Origin: Saprospiraceae bacterium | GTDB lineage: Bacteria; Bacteroidota; Bacteroidia; Chitinophagales; Saprospiraceae | DNA length: 64,000 nucleotides | NCBI GenBank assembly: GCA_020848995.1 | Contig: JADLHA010000048.1 | Location: 1-64,000, forward strand | Direction: 5' to 3' | Shown: positions 9,763 through 20,000 of the stretch, one piece after another | Layout of the letters: every line of letters starts with the position of its first letter | Numbering within the stretch: the first letter of the stretch is position 1 | Notes under the pieces: model-generated | What the model saw: only the letters and a program-made list of their open reading frames with translations | Told to the model about the DNA's origin: nothing | The model's database searches: none | Translations under genes and position numbers: made by a program

Positions 9763-11311
9763 TGTAAAATACCTTTAGCACGGCATTTTTATGTTTTGAG
9801 GAGATGTGGATCCAGTAAAGTCCGGGATACAAGTGTTGCGGCATCGTGAATGATCGGTATTCTGAATCTTGGGAGGTTGATCCGCTGGCTAGCTGTGTGC
9901 CCAGTGCATCATACAGGATGATCTTTGCACCTCCCAGTGGTTTATAGGATTGTAAGTATAGTTTGTTGCCGCTCAGCCATGTCTTTACGTCATTGTCATA
10001 GCCCGATTCAGCTGACGAAGAGATGGAAATGGTTTGTGATTTGGATCCGGCGTGCTCCAGGCCGGCGAGCTCTGCAGCCGTTGCAATGGTCGCTCGGACG
10101 ATGTTTGCCATGAATTCGTAGTTTAGGTACTGGGCCGAGTCGTTGAGGGTGTGGTATTTTTTGTTGCGGAAGTTTGCCCCGTCCGACAACATGAGCGCTG
10201 GGATGCCATTGTCCCAGAAAACGGCATGATCGCTCCTTCTCAGATCGGGCGCGATGATTCCATTTCCGGTTACTTCAAGGGAAATGACCTTTAAATCCGG
10301 AACATGGTCGGCGGCATTGCGGTCGAAGATGGTGCGAAGCGTATGCGACGAGACGTTGGCTACATTGGTCAGGAAATTCCCCCTCCGGCCGTTGGCAATG
10401 ACCTGGTTGTAGGCTTCGGGAAAAAGTATATTAAAACCTGCAGGAAGATCCTGTGTATTTGGTTCGTCGGTATAATATCCGATCATTTCATAATTGAGCA
10501 CCGAGTGAATCTGCTCCCTTGGGGATACTTGCGATCCCTCGTACAGCAAGCTGCCTATAAGGCCGGCCTCTTCGAGGTCAAAACAAACATAGCGCAAAGA
10601 TCTTTTTGTGGAGTACCTTGAAAGTATGCGGCAAGCTTCCAACACGCCTGCCACGCCGGAAGCGTTGTCATCGGCGCCTGGAGCGTTTTGATAAGAGTCG
10701 TAGTGCGCATCGATGAGTACCATTTCAGAAGGGTGGTCGTGTCCAAATTGGCTTGCTTCCACGTTTACACAGGACTGCTGAGGTAAGGCGATTTCAAGGC
10801 GGCGGACGGGCAGATGCTCCCCAAGTCGTTCCACCAAACCCTGGCGGACCGAATCGTAAAAAACAGGGTTGCGGTTGTTGCGGATCCCCTGAAGGGCATA
10901 AACCGACTCCGACAGGCGCGAAGGGCTAACCTGTTTTAACAAATCAATCAGGTCTAAAGGTTCCCTGTCGCTCACTTTGAGCAGAACGCGCACCTGCGCA
11001 TGAGCTTGCTGCTGATTGAGGGAAACGACGATCAATTTGTTTAGGCCGGAAGCTACCGGAAAGCCAATATCTCCGGTGATCAGTTGTGGCTGGATCTCCT
11101 CGTGCAACGTGGCGTCGTCTGCGCTAAAGAGTTTGCAGCTTATGTCCAGTGCTGTGTTGTCGGGATCCATTGCATCGAAAGTAATCGTCAGATTGTTGTT
11201 CTGACGCTCAATGTGGAAGTTTTCAATGGCGGGAACGGCATTCTGTGCCTGGCAAAAAATTGCGGTCAGGCTGATCAGTAGTGGGGTGAAATAAATTTTC
11301 AATGTTGCCAT
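9752..11311 (-). CDS. Secreted M28-family metallopeptidase with T9SS-like tail
   Basis: 519 residues. A signal peptide ends near QAQ (residues 1-22). The M28 catalytic domain at about 180-400 shows the zinc ligands: His203 in DAHYDSY, Asp214 in GADDNASG, the Glu247-Glu248 pair in DLEEAG and His387 in KKYHTLND. It is expected to act as an aminopeptidase outside the inner membrane. The last 80 residues (KIILYDALGTQL, LYPGLYWIHI) look like a type A T9SS sorting domain, so the enzyme is probably surface-exported. Lying 3 bases after the rRNA methyltransferase gene, it is a secreted enzyme embedded in a housekeeping operon. Confidence 0.88.
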   Translation of the reverse strand: MATLKIYFTPLLISLTAIFCQAQNAVPAIENFHIERQNNNLTITFDAMDPDNTALDISCKLFSADDATLHEEIQPQLITGDIGFPVASGLNKLIVVSLNQQQAHAQVRVLLKVSDREPLDLIDLLKQVSPSRLSESVYALQGIRNNRNPVFYDSVRQGLVERLGEHLPVRRLEIALPQQSCVNVEASQFGHDHPSEMVLIDAHYDSYQNAPGADDNASGVAGVLEACRILSRYSTKRSLRYVCFDLEEAGLIGSLLYEGSQVSPREQIHSVLNYEMIGYYTDEPNTQDLPAGFNILFPEAYNQVIANGRRGNFLTNVANVSSHTLRTIFDRNAADHVPDLKVISLEVTGNGIIAPDLRRSDHAVFWDNGIPALMLSDGANFRNKKYHTLNDSAQYLNYEFMANIVRATIATAAELAGLEHAGSKSQTISISSSAESGYDNDVKTWLSGNKLYLQSYKPLGGAKIILYDALGTQLASGSTSQDSEYRSFTMPQHLYPGLYWIHISSKHKNAVLKVFYNGQ

Positions 11312-11314
11312 AGA

Positions 11315-12718
11315 TCAAAGGGATGTGATTCTGTATTGAATGGGGAAATAATTTTTTAGGCGGGTTTCCGTCTGTTTGAGCCACCCGAGACGCGCATTTC
11401 CGTATTGTGCAAGGTTCCAGCCCCTGGCCGCCATTTGGTCGTTCTCAAGTGGCAGACAACGGAGGTATCGCAACGCCCGATCGCGTTCCATCGAAACAGA
11501 GGGTATGTTATCCGAAAGGCAGATCGATTGACACAGCGCCTGGCTGGGGAAAAAATCTTTGCCCTTATAATGGCCAAGTGGAACGCCCATATGAATGGTG
11601 CGCATACAGTTTTCGATGTAGGTCACCTCTGTGATAAACGATTGTGGTAGGGCTTGGATTTCGTCGTTCCGCACCGTGGTCGACAATTTGCACAATGGCT
11701 TCACCCAGTGCTCGAGTTCTAACGGCAATGCGATGTTCTTGCGGATGGTATTACTCTCCGAACGGTTTCCGGGACCCGGGCTTCTCTCTTTGTCATTTCG
11801 ATGATCTTTTGGGTTGTCATTTCGTCCTAGCTTTGAAGACGGCATTTCATTTGAAGTCCGGCGCAGGGCGGTGAACGCAAACCCCTCGCCTTCGATGCGA
11901 TGAGGAAAAAAGCGATACGTGTTAATAGAAGACGCCGACTGAACGAGGTCAAAGGGGTTGTCGATGGGAATGGTTTCCAGGAATCCTCTATCGACATATG
12001 GTTGGATTACCGCTTCATTTTCCTTTTCGTTGTAGGTGCAGGTTGAGTAAAACACGTAGCCTCCGGATTTGCAGAGTTGTGTTGCAATGTGGAGAACTTT
12101 AGACTGGATTGCGCTGCATCGATCGATGTATTTTGGAGACCACTGGCTCACGGCATGTGGCTCTTTGCGGAACATGCCCTCTCCGCTGCAGGGTGCATCG
12201 GCGACGACAAGATCGTAGCGATGGGGTAATCGCTGTAGATTGGTCAAATCGCCGCGTGTAACGCATACACTGGGATATCCCCACTTGATCAAGTTGTGTT
12301 GTAAGGCTTTTACCCGGAGCGGATCTGTTTCATGGCAATGAAGCAATCCATCCTTTGCCAAATGTGAGGCGAGCAGTGTAGATTTTCCTCCTGGGGCGGC
12401 ACACAGGTCAATGGCTGAAGCATCATTGGGAATGGCCAGGGCCTTCAAGACAAAGTCCAAAAACATGGACGAGGCCTCTTGTACGTAATAGTGTCCTGCA
12501 TGGAAATGCGGATCCAGCGTGAACGAAGGGCGCTCGTCGAGGTAAAAGCCCTGAGAGCACCAAGGTACCGCCGCAGACAGGCGGAGTTCATTTTGCGATT
12601 TTAACGGATGCAGGCGAACGCTTGTTCTTGCCTTGCCCTGGTGTGCACGGATAAGGTCGGTGGTTTCATCCCCCAGAAGAGTGTGCATGGATTTTATGAA
12701 ACCATCCGGCAAGTTCAT
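11315..12718 (-). CDS. NOL1/NOP2/Sun-family rRNA m5C methyltransferase (RsmF/RsmB-like)
   Basis: 467 residues. The SAM-dependent domain has VQEASSMF, the SAM loop LCAAPGGKST, and both cysteines of the two-Cys mechanism, in DAPCSGEG and STCTYNEKEN. A C-terminal RNA-binding region follows (HMGVPLGHYKGKDFFPS). It probably methylates 16S rRNA; length and tail resemble RsmF more than RsmB. Between the two halves, at residues about 285-320, lies an Asn/Lys/Arg-rich stretch (GRNDNPKDHRNDKERS) that looks like a translated intergenic repeat rather than family sequence. The start overlaps the ubiD stop in ATGA. Confidence 0.9.
   Translation of the reverse strand: MNLPDGFIKSMHTLLGDETTDLIRAHQGKARTSVRLHPLKSQNELRLSAAVPWCSQGFYLDERPSFTLDPHFHAGHYYVQEASSMFLDFVLKALAIPNDASAIDLCAAPGGKSTLLASHLAKDGLLHCHETDPLRVKALQHNLIKWGYPSVCVTRGDLTNLQRLPHRYDLVVADAPCSGEGMFRKEPHAVSQWSPKYIDRCSAIQSKVLHIATQLCKSGGYVFYSTCTYNEKENEAVIQPYVDRGFLETIPIDNPFDLVQSASSINTYRFFPHRIEGEGFAFTALRRTSNEMPSSKLGRNDNPKDHRNDKERSPGPGNRSESNTIRKNIALPLELEHWVKPLCKLSTTVRNDEIQALPQSFITEVTYIENCMRTIHMGVPLGHYKGKDFFPSQALCQSICLSDNIPSVSMERDRALRYLRCLPLENDQMAARGWNLAQYGNARLGWLKQTETRLKNYFPIQYRITSL
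11786..11830 (-). repeat. REP-like repeat units inside the methyltransferase gene
   Basis: Two copies of TTGTCATTTCG[A/T] on the plus strand start 24 bases apart (11790 and 11814). Motifs of the form TTGTCATTTCGA are common in dispersed palindromic repeats of Bacteroidota genomes, usually between genes. Here the units are in frame and translated as RNDNPKDHRNDKE. That this came from repeat insertion is inference. Confidence 0.5.
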
Positions 12719-14544
12719 GACAGCAATTTTTTTAACTCCGGGTGTCGGATAATAATTTCGTCCGCTTTGCGAAGGGTTTCCGGAGCGACTTCCAGCTCCG
12801 AGGCATGGTGCGGCTTGATGCGGGCATCAATGATCATGGGAGGGCTGCAAGACCAGTGCTTGAATTCGCATTTTGCCCGGACTCCGTAAACATCATGCGA
12901 TGGGTTGCTTCTGGTAAAGCAAACCCACAAAAAGTTCTCGTAGCAAGCTGCAGTAAAATCGGAATCGTCAACGATGACCACCAGCGGATAAGCGCTAAAT
13001 TCAGGATGGTCCAGCCAGGTGCATAGTGTCTCCATTTGCTGGATGGAAGTGTGCACATCGCTGAATGGCGCACCTTGGATGGCTACAATGCCGTCATCTA
13101 CGCGGCGGGCGTTTCCAAAAGGCGCGGGAAGTTTGCTGAAAAGCGTGAGGTCTCCAGAAAGCGTGCGCAGCCGGTTGCGGTTGCACGCGACGAGCAATTT
13201 GGAGCCAGCATTCCAGGATTCGCCTGAATAATCGAGGGTGTCAATCGTCGTTTTGGTGAAAAAATGCAAATCTTCCCTGAAATCCACGCGTTCAAGAACA
13301 TACCGCATAAACCGGGGTACGTCACGAACGGATGGAAGCCCGTCGTCCTGATGTGCAGCGATAAAAAGGTATTTTGCCAATGAGCTTTGCCCTTTTCCAA
13401 GCAAGAGGTTGGCCTGTGTAAGGATCTCTTCAGGTCTGCGATCGCGAAACGGCATATAGCGCTCACTTCCAACGGCAAGCAACAACGGATGCACGCCGGA
13501 AGCATCGACGGCATGGAGGTCTCGTATTCCGGGATACTCACCCTGGGTGAGTTCGGCAACAAAATCGTGGATCAGGTCACCCAGGCCGGTATCCTCCTGG
13601 GGTGGTCGGCCGACCACAGTAAAATGCCAGATGGGGTCCTTGCGGTGGTACACGGATAAGTTGCGGACGGTGGGGAAGGGGTGCTCCAGGCTATAGTACC
13701 CGAGATGATCGCCAAACGGCCCTTCCATTTTTAATGCTTCGTCCTGAACGGTTCCAACAATGCAGAAATCCGCTTCCTGGGGGATGAAATGGCCATCCAC
13801 AAGAGCATACCGGTAAGGGCTTTCGTTGAGCAGACCCGAGAACAGCAATTCTGACAAACCCTCTGGTAAGGGGAATACGGCTGCGAGGCTATAGGCAGGC
13901 GGACCCCCAACCGCAATGCTGATTTGAAAGGGTATGCCCTGTTGTTTGTGCATCAGGTGATGAATCCCTATGCCTCGATGCAACTGATAATGCAAGCCCA
14001 CCTCCCCGCCCGGCAGGTAATCATTGCCATCGAGTTGGATGCGGTACATCCCGACATTGGCGGATGCCGGTCGGCGGTCACCCGGCGGGAAACTGATCAC
14101 CTGAGGCATGGTGATAAAGGCACCTCCGTCTTTGGGCCAGGCTCTGATCTTAGGTAAGTCGCCAAGGGAGCAGGTTAAATTCAATCGGTTATTGTCGTGT
14201 TTTCTTGGTAGCGCGTTGAACAAGTAGGGGAGCCTGGCAATCGTGGCACCCGGTCTTTTCAATGCCGACCAAGGGTCGGCCTTAGCCTTGGCGAGCCACT
14301 CAAACTTTTTTAACGCGCTGCTGAATAACATGCCCGTTCGCCTTCGTGTGCCAAACAGGTTGGACACCGCAGGAAACTTCGCTCCTTTCACCTTTTCGAA
14401 CATTAGGGCAGGGCCACCGGCACGATAGACCCTGCGGTGAATCTCGGGGATGACGAGATCCCCGTCGATTTCCTCGCGAAGTCGAACCAGTTCGCCGGCC
14501 CGCTCAAGGGCATCGCAGCATGCTCGAAGGGAATTGTAAGGCAT
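12715..14544 (-). CDS. UbiD-family decarboxylase, probably menaquinone pathway
   Basis: 609 residues, the long form found in Bacteroidota and other menaquinone users. It would decarboxylate an aromatic acid using prenylated FMN; a role in menaquinone synthesis is the usual annotation and fits this respiratory genome, but the substrate is not shown. The catalytic loop reads EGPFGDHLGYYS: the first Glu is kept and the second acidic position is Asp, within the family range. It is the first gene of the six-gene minus-strand operon, divergent from thyA. A TAACTTTA box on the minus strand (14561-14568) is a one-mismatch promoter core. Confidence 0.88.
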   Translation of the reverse strand: MPYNSLRACCDALERAGELVRLREEIDGDLVIPEIHRRVYRAGGPALMFEKVKGAKFPAVSNLFGTRRRTGMLFSSALKKFEWLAKAKADPWSALKRPGATIARLPYLFNALPRKHDNNRLNLTCSLGDLPKIRAWPKDGGAFITMPQVISFPPGDRRPASANVGMYRIQLDGNDYLPGGEVGLHYQLHRGIGIHHLMHKQQGIPFQISIAVGGPPAYSLAAVFPLPEGLSELLFSGLLNESPYRYALVDGHFIPQEADFCIVGTVQDEALKMEGPFGDHLGYYSLEHPFPTVRNLSVYHRKDPIWHFTVVGRPPQEDTGLGDLIHDFVAELTQGEYPGIRDLHAVDASGVHPLLLAVGSERYMPFRDRRPEEILTQANLLLGKGQSSLAKYLFIAAHQDDGLPSVRDVPRFMRYVLERVDFREDLHFFTKTTIDTLDYSGESWNAGSKLLVACNRNRLRTLSGDLTLFSKLPAPFGNARRVDDGIVAIQGAPFSDVHTSIQQMETLCTWLDHPEFSAYPLVVIVDDSDFTAACYENFLWVCFTRSNPSHDVYGVRAKCEFKHWSCSPPMIIDARIKPHHASELEVAPETLRKADEIIIRHPELKKLLS

Positions 14545-14647
14545 TTGTGGGTATCCGGTGTAAAGTTAATCCTTATGAATGAGCAGGATAAATATCGATA
14601 AAATTTATATTGATTTATTGATAATGCGTTTATTTGCAGGGTTAACG

Positions 14648-15442
14648 ATGCAGGCATACCTGGATTTGTTGAGTAAGGTCCTGGAGGAGGGGCGTGAACA
14701 TCCGGATCGAACAGGTGTCGGTACGCGCAGTCTTTTTGGCTACCAGATGCGCTTTGACCTGGCTGATGGATTTCCCATGGTCACAACCAAAAAACTGCAC
14801 TTTAAATCAGTCGTTTACGAGCTGCTTTGGTTTTTGCGAGGCGATACCAACGTTCGTTACCTTAACGAGCATGGCGTTTCGATTTGGGATGAGTGGGCGG
14901 ATGAACAGGGGGAACTTGGGCCTGTTTATGGCAGGCAATGGAGGGCCTGGAGTACTGCTGAAGGGAACCGGGTCGATCAGATATCCGATCTGCTGTCGAG
15001 GTTGGTGGCAGATCCGCATTCCAGAAGGCATGTAGTTTCGGCATGGAACGTCGGGGAATTGCATAACATGGCGCTCAGTCCCTGTCATTGTCTGTTTCAG
15101 TTTTATGTCGGGGATGGCAAATTGTCCTGTCAACTCTATCAGCGTTCTGCAGATGTCTTTTTGGGGGTGCCATTCAACATTGCCTCCTACGCGTTGCTGA
15201 CTCAAATGATTGCGGCGGTGACAGGATTGAAGGTGGGGGAATTTATACACAGTTTTGGGGATGTTCACCTCTATCTCAATCATACCGAACAAGCCCGGCT
15301 TCAGCTTGGGCGATCCCCGCTTCCGCTGCCGCAGCTTTGGTTGAATCCTACCGTGGATAATTTATTTTCCTATGATTATGAAGACATTAAGCTGTTGAAT
15401 TACGAAGCCCATCCCTCCATAAAGGCCCCAATTGCCGTGTGA
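14648..15442 (+). CDS. thyA: Thymidylate synthase
   Basis: Makes dTMP from dUMP using methylene-tetrahydrofolate. I moved the start from 14579 to ATG 14648 because that gives [15 protein letters not shown], the usual N-terminus, and 264 residues, the standard length. The catalytic Cys is in [23 protein letters not shown] and [13 protein letters not shown] are the nucleotide and folate regions. Single gene, divergent from the ubiD operon. Confidence 0.97.
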   Translation: MQAYLDLLSKVLEEGREHPDRTGVGTRSLFGYQMRFDLADGFPMVTTKKLHFKSVVYELLWFLRGDTNVRYLNEHGVSIWDEWADEQGELGPVYGRQWRAWSTAEGNRVDQISDLLSRLVADPHSRRHVVSAWNVGELHNMALSPCHCLFQFYVGDGKLSCQLYQRSADVFLGVPFNIASYALLTQMIAAVTGLKVGEFIHSFGDVHLYLNHTEQARLQLGRSPLPLPQLWLNPTVDNLFSYDYEDIKLLNYEAHPSIKAPIAV

Positions 15443-15570
15443 ATGATCACTTTTGAGATTGCGCCATCTTTAACGTCACTTTAACTTTATGGTGGCTGTA
15501 TTTACTGAACTTTTTTTAACCCGTCCCCAAACTAAATATGGCCAAGTCTATGGAAAATGCAATTCTGAGG

Positions 15571-15578
15571 TATTTTTG
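15571..15578 (+). promoter_or_regulatory. Predicted promoter core for the act/cox operon
   Basis: TATTTTTG followed by CAGG matches the Bacteroidota TAnnTTTG -7 consensus and lies 69 bases before the actA ATG in a 204-bp gap. No clear TTG -33 element is seen, so this is tentative. Confidence 0.4.
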
Positions 15579-15646
15579 CAGGCAAAACATAACGAAAAGC
15601 CTTCATATTTGATCTCTTCGTGTAACCACTTATACACCAATCTTTT

Positions 15647-17050
15647 ATGAGCTACATAAAACTGCTATTTGCTGGATTAATGGTCTTTTGCATCCATTTG
15701 GGTGCATTTGCAACGCCGGATATCGAAGTGGGCAAAGAGCTTTTCAAAAACAATTGCGCGGCCTGTCACAACAAAAACATGAAGGATGCGCTCACCGGAC
15801 CGGCTTTGGGGCCGGTTCTTGAAAAGTGGGCGGCCTATCCTAAGGAGGATTTTTATCAATGGGTGCGCAATTCACAGGGCATGATCAAAGCTGGGCATCC
15901 ACTCGCCGTCGAAAGCTGGAATGCTTTCAAACCCAACATCATGACCCCATTTCCCAACCTCACCAATGACGAGATCGAGAGCCTGATGCTCTACATCGAC
16001 GGGGTATTTAAAGGCACTTATGGTCCGAAGGCCGTTACGGCGACTGAAACTGCTGGCGATTCCACACAGGAAAGTGGATTCGCTTTCTGGTTGTACATCG
16101 TTTTTGTTCTTCTTGCGGGACTGGCTTTGTTCCTGTGGAAATTGACGGCAGATCTCCAATACAGCATTAGCCATAAGACGGGCGACAAAGAAGTAAAAAA
16201 ACCTTCCCTGCTCGGCATGGTGGCCAACAAGTCGGTAGTTAGCTTTCTCATTTTTGCGCTGGTGTTATTCGGTGGCTACACAACGGTAAATAACGCCATC
16301 TCAATCGGCAGACAACAGAATTACGCTCCTCAACAGCCGATTAAATTCAGCCACGCAACCCATGCAGGCCTCCATAAGATCGACTGCAATTACTGTCATG
16401 ACGGGGCAAGGCGGACAAAGCATTCCATCATTCCTGCAGCAAACACCTGCATGAATTGTCATGCCGCCATCAAAAGAGGGAGCAAGTATGGCACAGCTGA
16501 GTTGACCAAGATCTATGCCAGCATTGGCTTTGATCCATCAACCGATAAATACCTGGAGAATTACGATGCCATGTCAGAAGCTGAGCTATCGGGAATTTAT
16601 AAAAAATGGATCGATGACAATTTTGTGCGGGCTAACGGACTAAAGGAAAGCAATGCAAGCTCTCAGGCGGAAGCTGATAAGCAATGGTCTGATATCAAGG
16701 CGTCGCTAACCAGCGAAACCAAGCCGCGCATTCAGGGAGCCATTGAATGGGTCCGCATTCACAATTTGCCGGATCACGTATACTTCAACCATTCGCAACA
16801 CGTAACCGTAGGTAAGGTTGAATGCCAGAAATGCCATGGGAAGATTGAAGAAATGGATCTGGTCAGGCAATATTCCACTCTTTCGATGGGATGGTGCATC
16901 AATTGCCATCGTCAGACAGATGTCAAGTTCGCCGACAACAAGTATTACGAAAGTTACCGGACCTATCACGATGAATTAAAAAAGGGCACGCGGCAATCTG
17001 TCAAAGTCAGCGACATCGGAGGTCTCGATTGTCAGAAATGCCATTATTGA
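15647..17050 (+). CDS. actA: Alternative complex III subunit ActA, multiheme cytochrome c
   Basis: Periplasmic heme subunit of the menaquinol:cytochrome c oxidoreductase ACIII. 467 residues: signal peptide (1-22); a class I monoheme domain with CAACH at 37-41 and a likely Met ligand at 99; membrane helices at about 145-167 and 197-218; then a pentaheme part with CxxCH at 247, 268, 393, 417 and 462. The classic ActA description is five hemes, so the N-terminal domain adds a sixth. First gene of the operon, 22 bases before actB. The last heme motif is one residue from the C-terminus (CQKCHY). Confidence 0.93.
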   Translation: MSYIKLLFAGLMVFCIHLGAFATPDIEVGKELFKNNCAACHNKNMKDALTGPALGPVLEKWAAYPKEDFYQWVRNSQGMIKAGHPLAVESWNAFKPNIMTPFPNLTNDEIESLMLYIDGVFKGTYGPKAVTATETAGDSTQESGFAFWLYIVFVLLAGLALFLWKLTADLQYSISHKTGDKEVKKPSLLGMVANKSVVSFLIFALVLFGGYTTVNNAISIGRQQNYAPQQPIKFSHATHAGLHKIDCNYCHDGARRTKHSIIPAANTCMNCHAAIKRGSKYGTAELTKIYASIGFDPSTDKYLENYDAMSEAELSGIYKKWIDDNFVRANGLKESNASSQAEADKQWSDIKASLTSETKPRIQGAIEWVRIHNLPDHVYFNHSQHVTVGKVECQKCHGKIEEMDLVRQYSTLSMGWCINCHRQTDVKFADNKYYESYRTYHDELKKGTRQSVKVSDIGGLDCQKCHY

Positions 17051-17072
17051 ATAAAAAGCAATTCAAGATCTG

Positions 17073-20000
17073 ATGAAACATACCGAATCTAATGTGTGGG
17101 TAGGGGAGAAAGATCTGACACAAGACCCCGCATTCCTGCAAAGCCTCGAAAATGAATTTACTTCTTTAGAAGAGGCTGCGTTGGGAGGGAACGACCGGCT
17201 TGCCTCTTTGGAAGCGAACCGTCGGGATTTTCTCAAAGTCCTTGGGTTTGGCATCGGGGCTGCAACGCTTGCTTCCTGTGAGGCTCCAGTCAAGAAGGCT
17301 ATACCTTTTGTCATTAAACCCGATAGCATTGTTCCCGGAATCGCCAATTATTACGCATCTTCTTTTGTAAATGGAGGGGACTACTGTTCGGTACTCGTAA
17401 AAACCAGAGAAGGGCGTCCCATCAAGATCGAAGGCAATGCGCTCTCTCCGGTGACGCGTGGCGGTACTTCGGCACGTGCGCAGGCGGCTGTGCTCAGTTT
17501 ATACGACTACAACCGGCTGAAAGGCCCATCGCGCATTCAGGGAGGGAATCCAGAATCCATAGACTGGGCAAGCCTGGATCAGGAAATGCGCGAGGCGCTT
17601 GCATCTGCTGCAAAAGTCCGCATTTTAAGCTCTACCATTATGAGCCCATCGTCGCTTAAAGCCGTCGATGCCTTTTGTGCAAAATATTCGGGAGCTAAAC
17701 ACGTCGTTTACGATGCAGTTTCCAGTTCGGCCCTCCTGGATGCAACCGAGGTTTGCTTTGGACAACGCGTCCTTCCCGAATACCGCTTTGATCTGGCGGA
17801 TTCCATCGTCAGTTTTCGTGCGGATTTCCTCGGCACCTGGATTTCTCCTATCGAATATGCCGCACAGTATGCCACCCGCAGGGTCCCTCGGACCGAAGGA
17901 ACGCCGATGAGCCGTCATATCCAGTTTGAATCGCATATGTCCCTCACCGGGTCCAATGCCGATCATCGCATTCTCGTCAGACCCTCGGAGCAGAGCGCTG
18001 CCATAGCCCATCTGTACAATGCTTTGGCAACTGCAAGCGGAAGACCCACCCAATCTGAGCTTTCGCTCAACGAAAAGGCGAAAACGGCCATCGACAAAAT
18101 GGCCATCCAGCTTCTCCAGCAAATGGGAAAGTCCCTGGTCGTCGCTGGTACCAATAATCTGGGGGATCAGATGCTCATCTACGCGATCAACGACCTGTTG
18201 GGCAACATCAATCAGACGGTGCGCTTCGACCGGGTGTCCTATCAGAGAAAGGGTAGCGATGCAGCAGTGCAGCAACTGCTGGCAGAGATGCAGGCCGGAG
18301 AAGTGGATGTACTCATCATCTGGAATGCAAACCCAGCCTACGAACTCCCATTCGCAGCTGATTTTTCAGCAGCCCTGGCCAAAGTAAAAAAGTCGGTAAG
18401 CTTCAACGCAAGCCTCGACGAGACATCCATTGGATGCCAACTCGCAGCGCCCGATCACCACTTCTTAGAAAGCTGGGGGGATGTAGAGCCCAAAAGCGGA
18501 CAATTTAGCTTTATACAACCCTCCATTCGTCCCATTTTCGATACCCGGGATGCAGCCCTTTCACTGCTTAAATGGGCAAATGTCAAGCCTGCAGGGTTGG
18601 ACGAGGACTTTACCTACCTGGATTTCCTCATGGCCAACTGGGCCGAAAAACTTGGATCCAGCGGGACCGCATTTCAGAATGCATGGGACCAGTTGATCCA
18701 TGATGGGGTTTTTGAAACAGCAGTTAACTCGAAACCTGCAGCTTGTCAGGTCGACGTCTCAATGGCATTTTCAAAACTTGCTAAGCCTGGCGATCCGGCT
18801 GTTCTGGAAATTGACTTTTTTGAAACCGTTCACATTGGAGCGGGGCAATATGCCGGAATTCCCTGGCTGCAAGAGCTTCCCGATCCCGTAACCCGGACCG
18901 TTTGGGGCAATTACCTGGCAGTACCGGTTTCCTTTGATGGCGACCGCCGGTTTAATGCACTGGGTAAAGTTAAGGAAGACGGTGAGCTGGTCCAACTGAC
19001 TACGGCACATGGAAAAGTTGAGATTGGGGCCGTCAAACAATTTGGTCAGATGCAGGGAACCCTTTCAGTGGCTTTGGGGTATGGGCGACGGAATGCAGGC
19101 GACTGTGGCACGGGGGTTGGAACGGACTTCAACGCCTATTGTCCCATGGTCGATGGGTACATACAATACTATTCGACGGGAGCTTCGCTGGGCGACAGCA
19201 GTCGGGTGATCGAAAAGCATTTTGCCTGCGTGCAGCATCACCATACTTACGGGGTGACTGCCAAGGATGCAAAGACCGGCGAAAATTTCAATGCCGACGA
19301 AGCCGCACTGGTCGACGACGTATTTAAAGGTTTCACCAAGGGATTTCAAGGTGCACTGACTGACCGTTCGGTCATACGACACAGTACGCTGGACCAACTT
19401 GAAGAAAATACCAAAAAGCTTCAGGAGGAAAGGGCCCATCACCAGCACCTTAACTCGCATACGCTCTATCCGGGGCATGAATACCTTTACAATGCAGGTC
19501 ATCAGTGGGCGCTGCACATTGACCTGAATGCGTGCATTGGTTGTGGGGCGTGTGCGGTAGCCTGTATGGCTGAAAACAACGTCCCGGTTGTCGGAAAGAG
19601 GGAGGTTTCCAGGCATCACGAAATGACCTGGCTCAGAATTGACCGCTATTATTACGGCGATGTGGAGAAGCCCAATGTCGTTTACCAGCCGATGATGTGC
19701 CAGCATTGCAACAATGCGCCCTGCGAAAATGTATGTCCGGTCAACGCGACAAGCCACTCCTCTGAAGGATTGAACCAAATGGCTTATAACCGGTGTGTGG
19801 GGACCCGGTATTGTGCCAACAACTGCCCTTACAAAGTAAGGCGCTTTAACTGGTACGACTACACAACGGCCGATTTGTTCCCGGTGAACCAGTTTAACAT
19901 CGCCAAGGAGCAGTCCAAGCCGTTTTATGCAGACAATCTGGTTCGCATGGTCTTAAATCCGGATGTTACCGTGCGTGCCCGCGGCGTTATTGAAAAATGC

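Noticed and set aside
17625-18275. 216-residue minus-strand ORF
   Set aside because: Shadow of actB.
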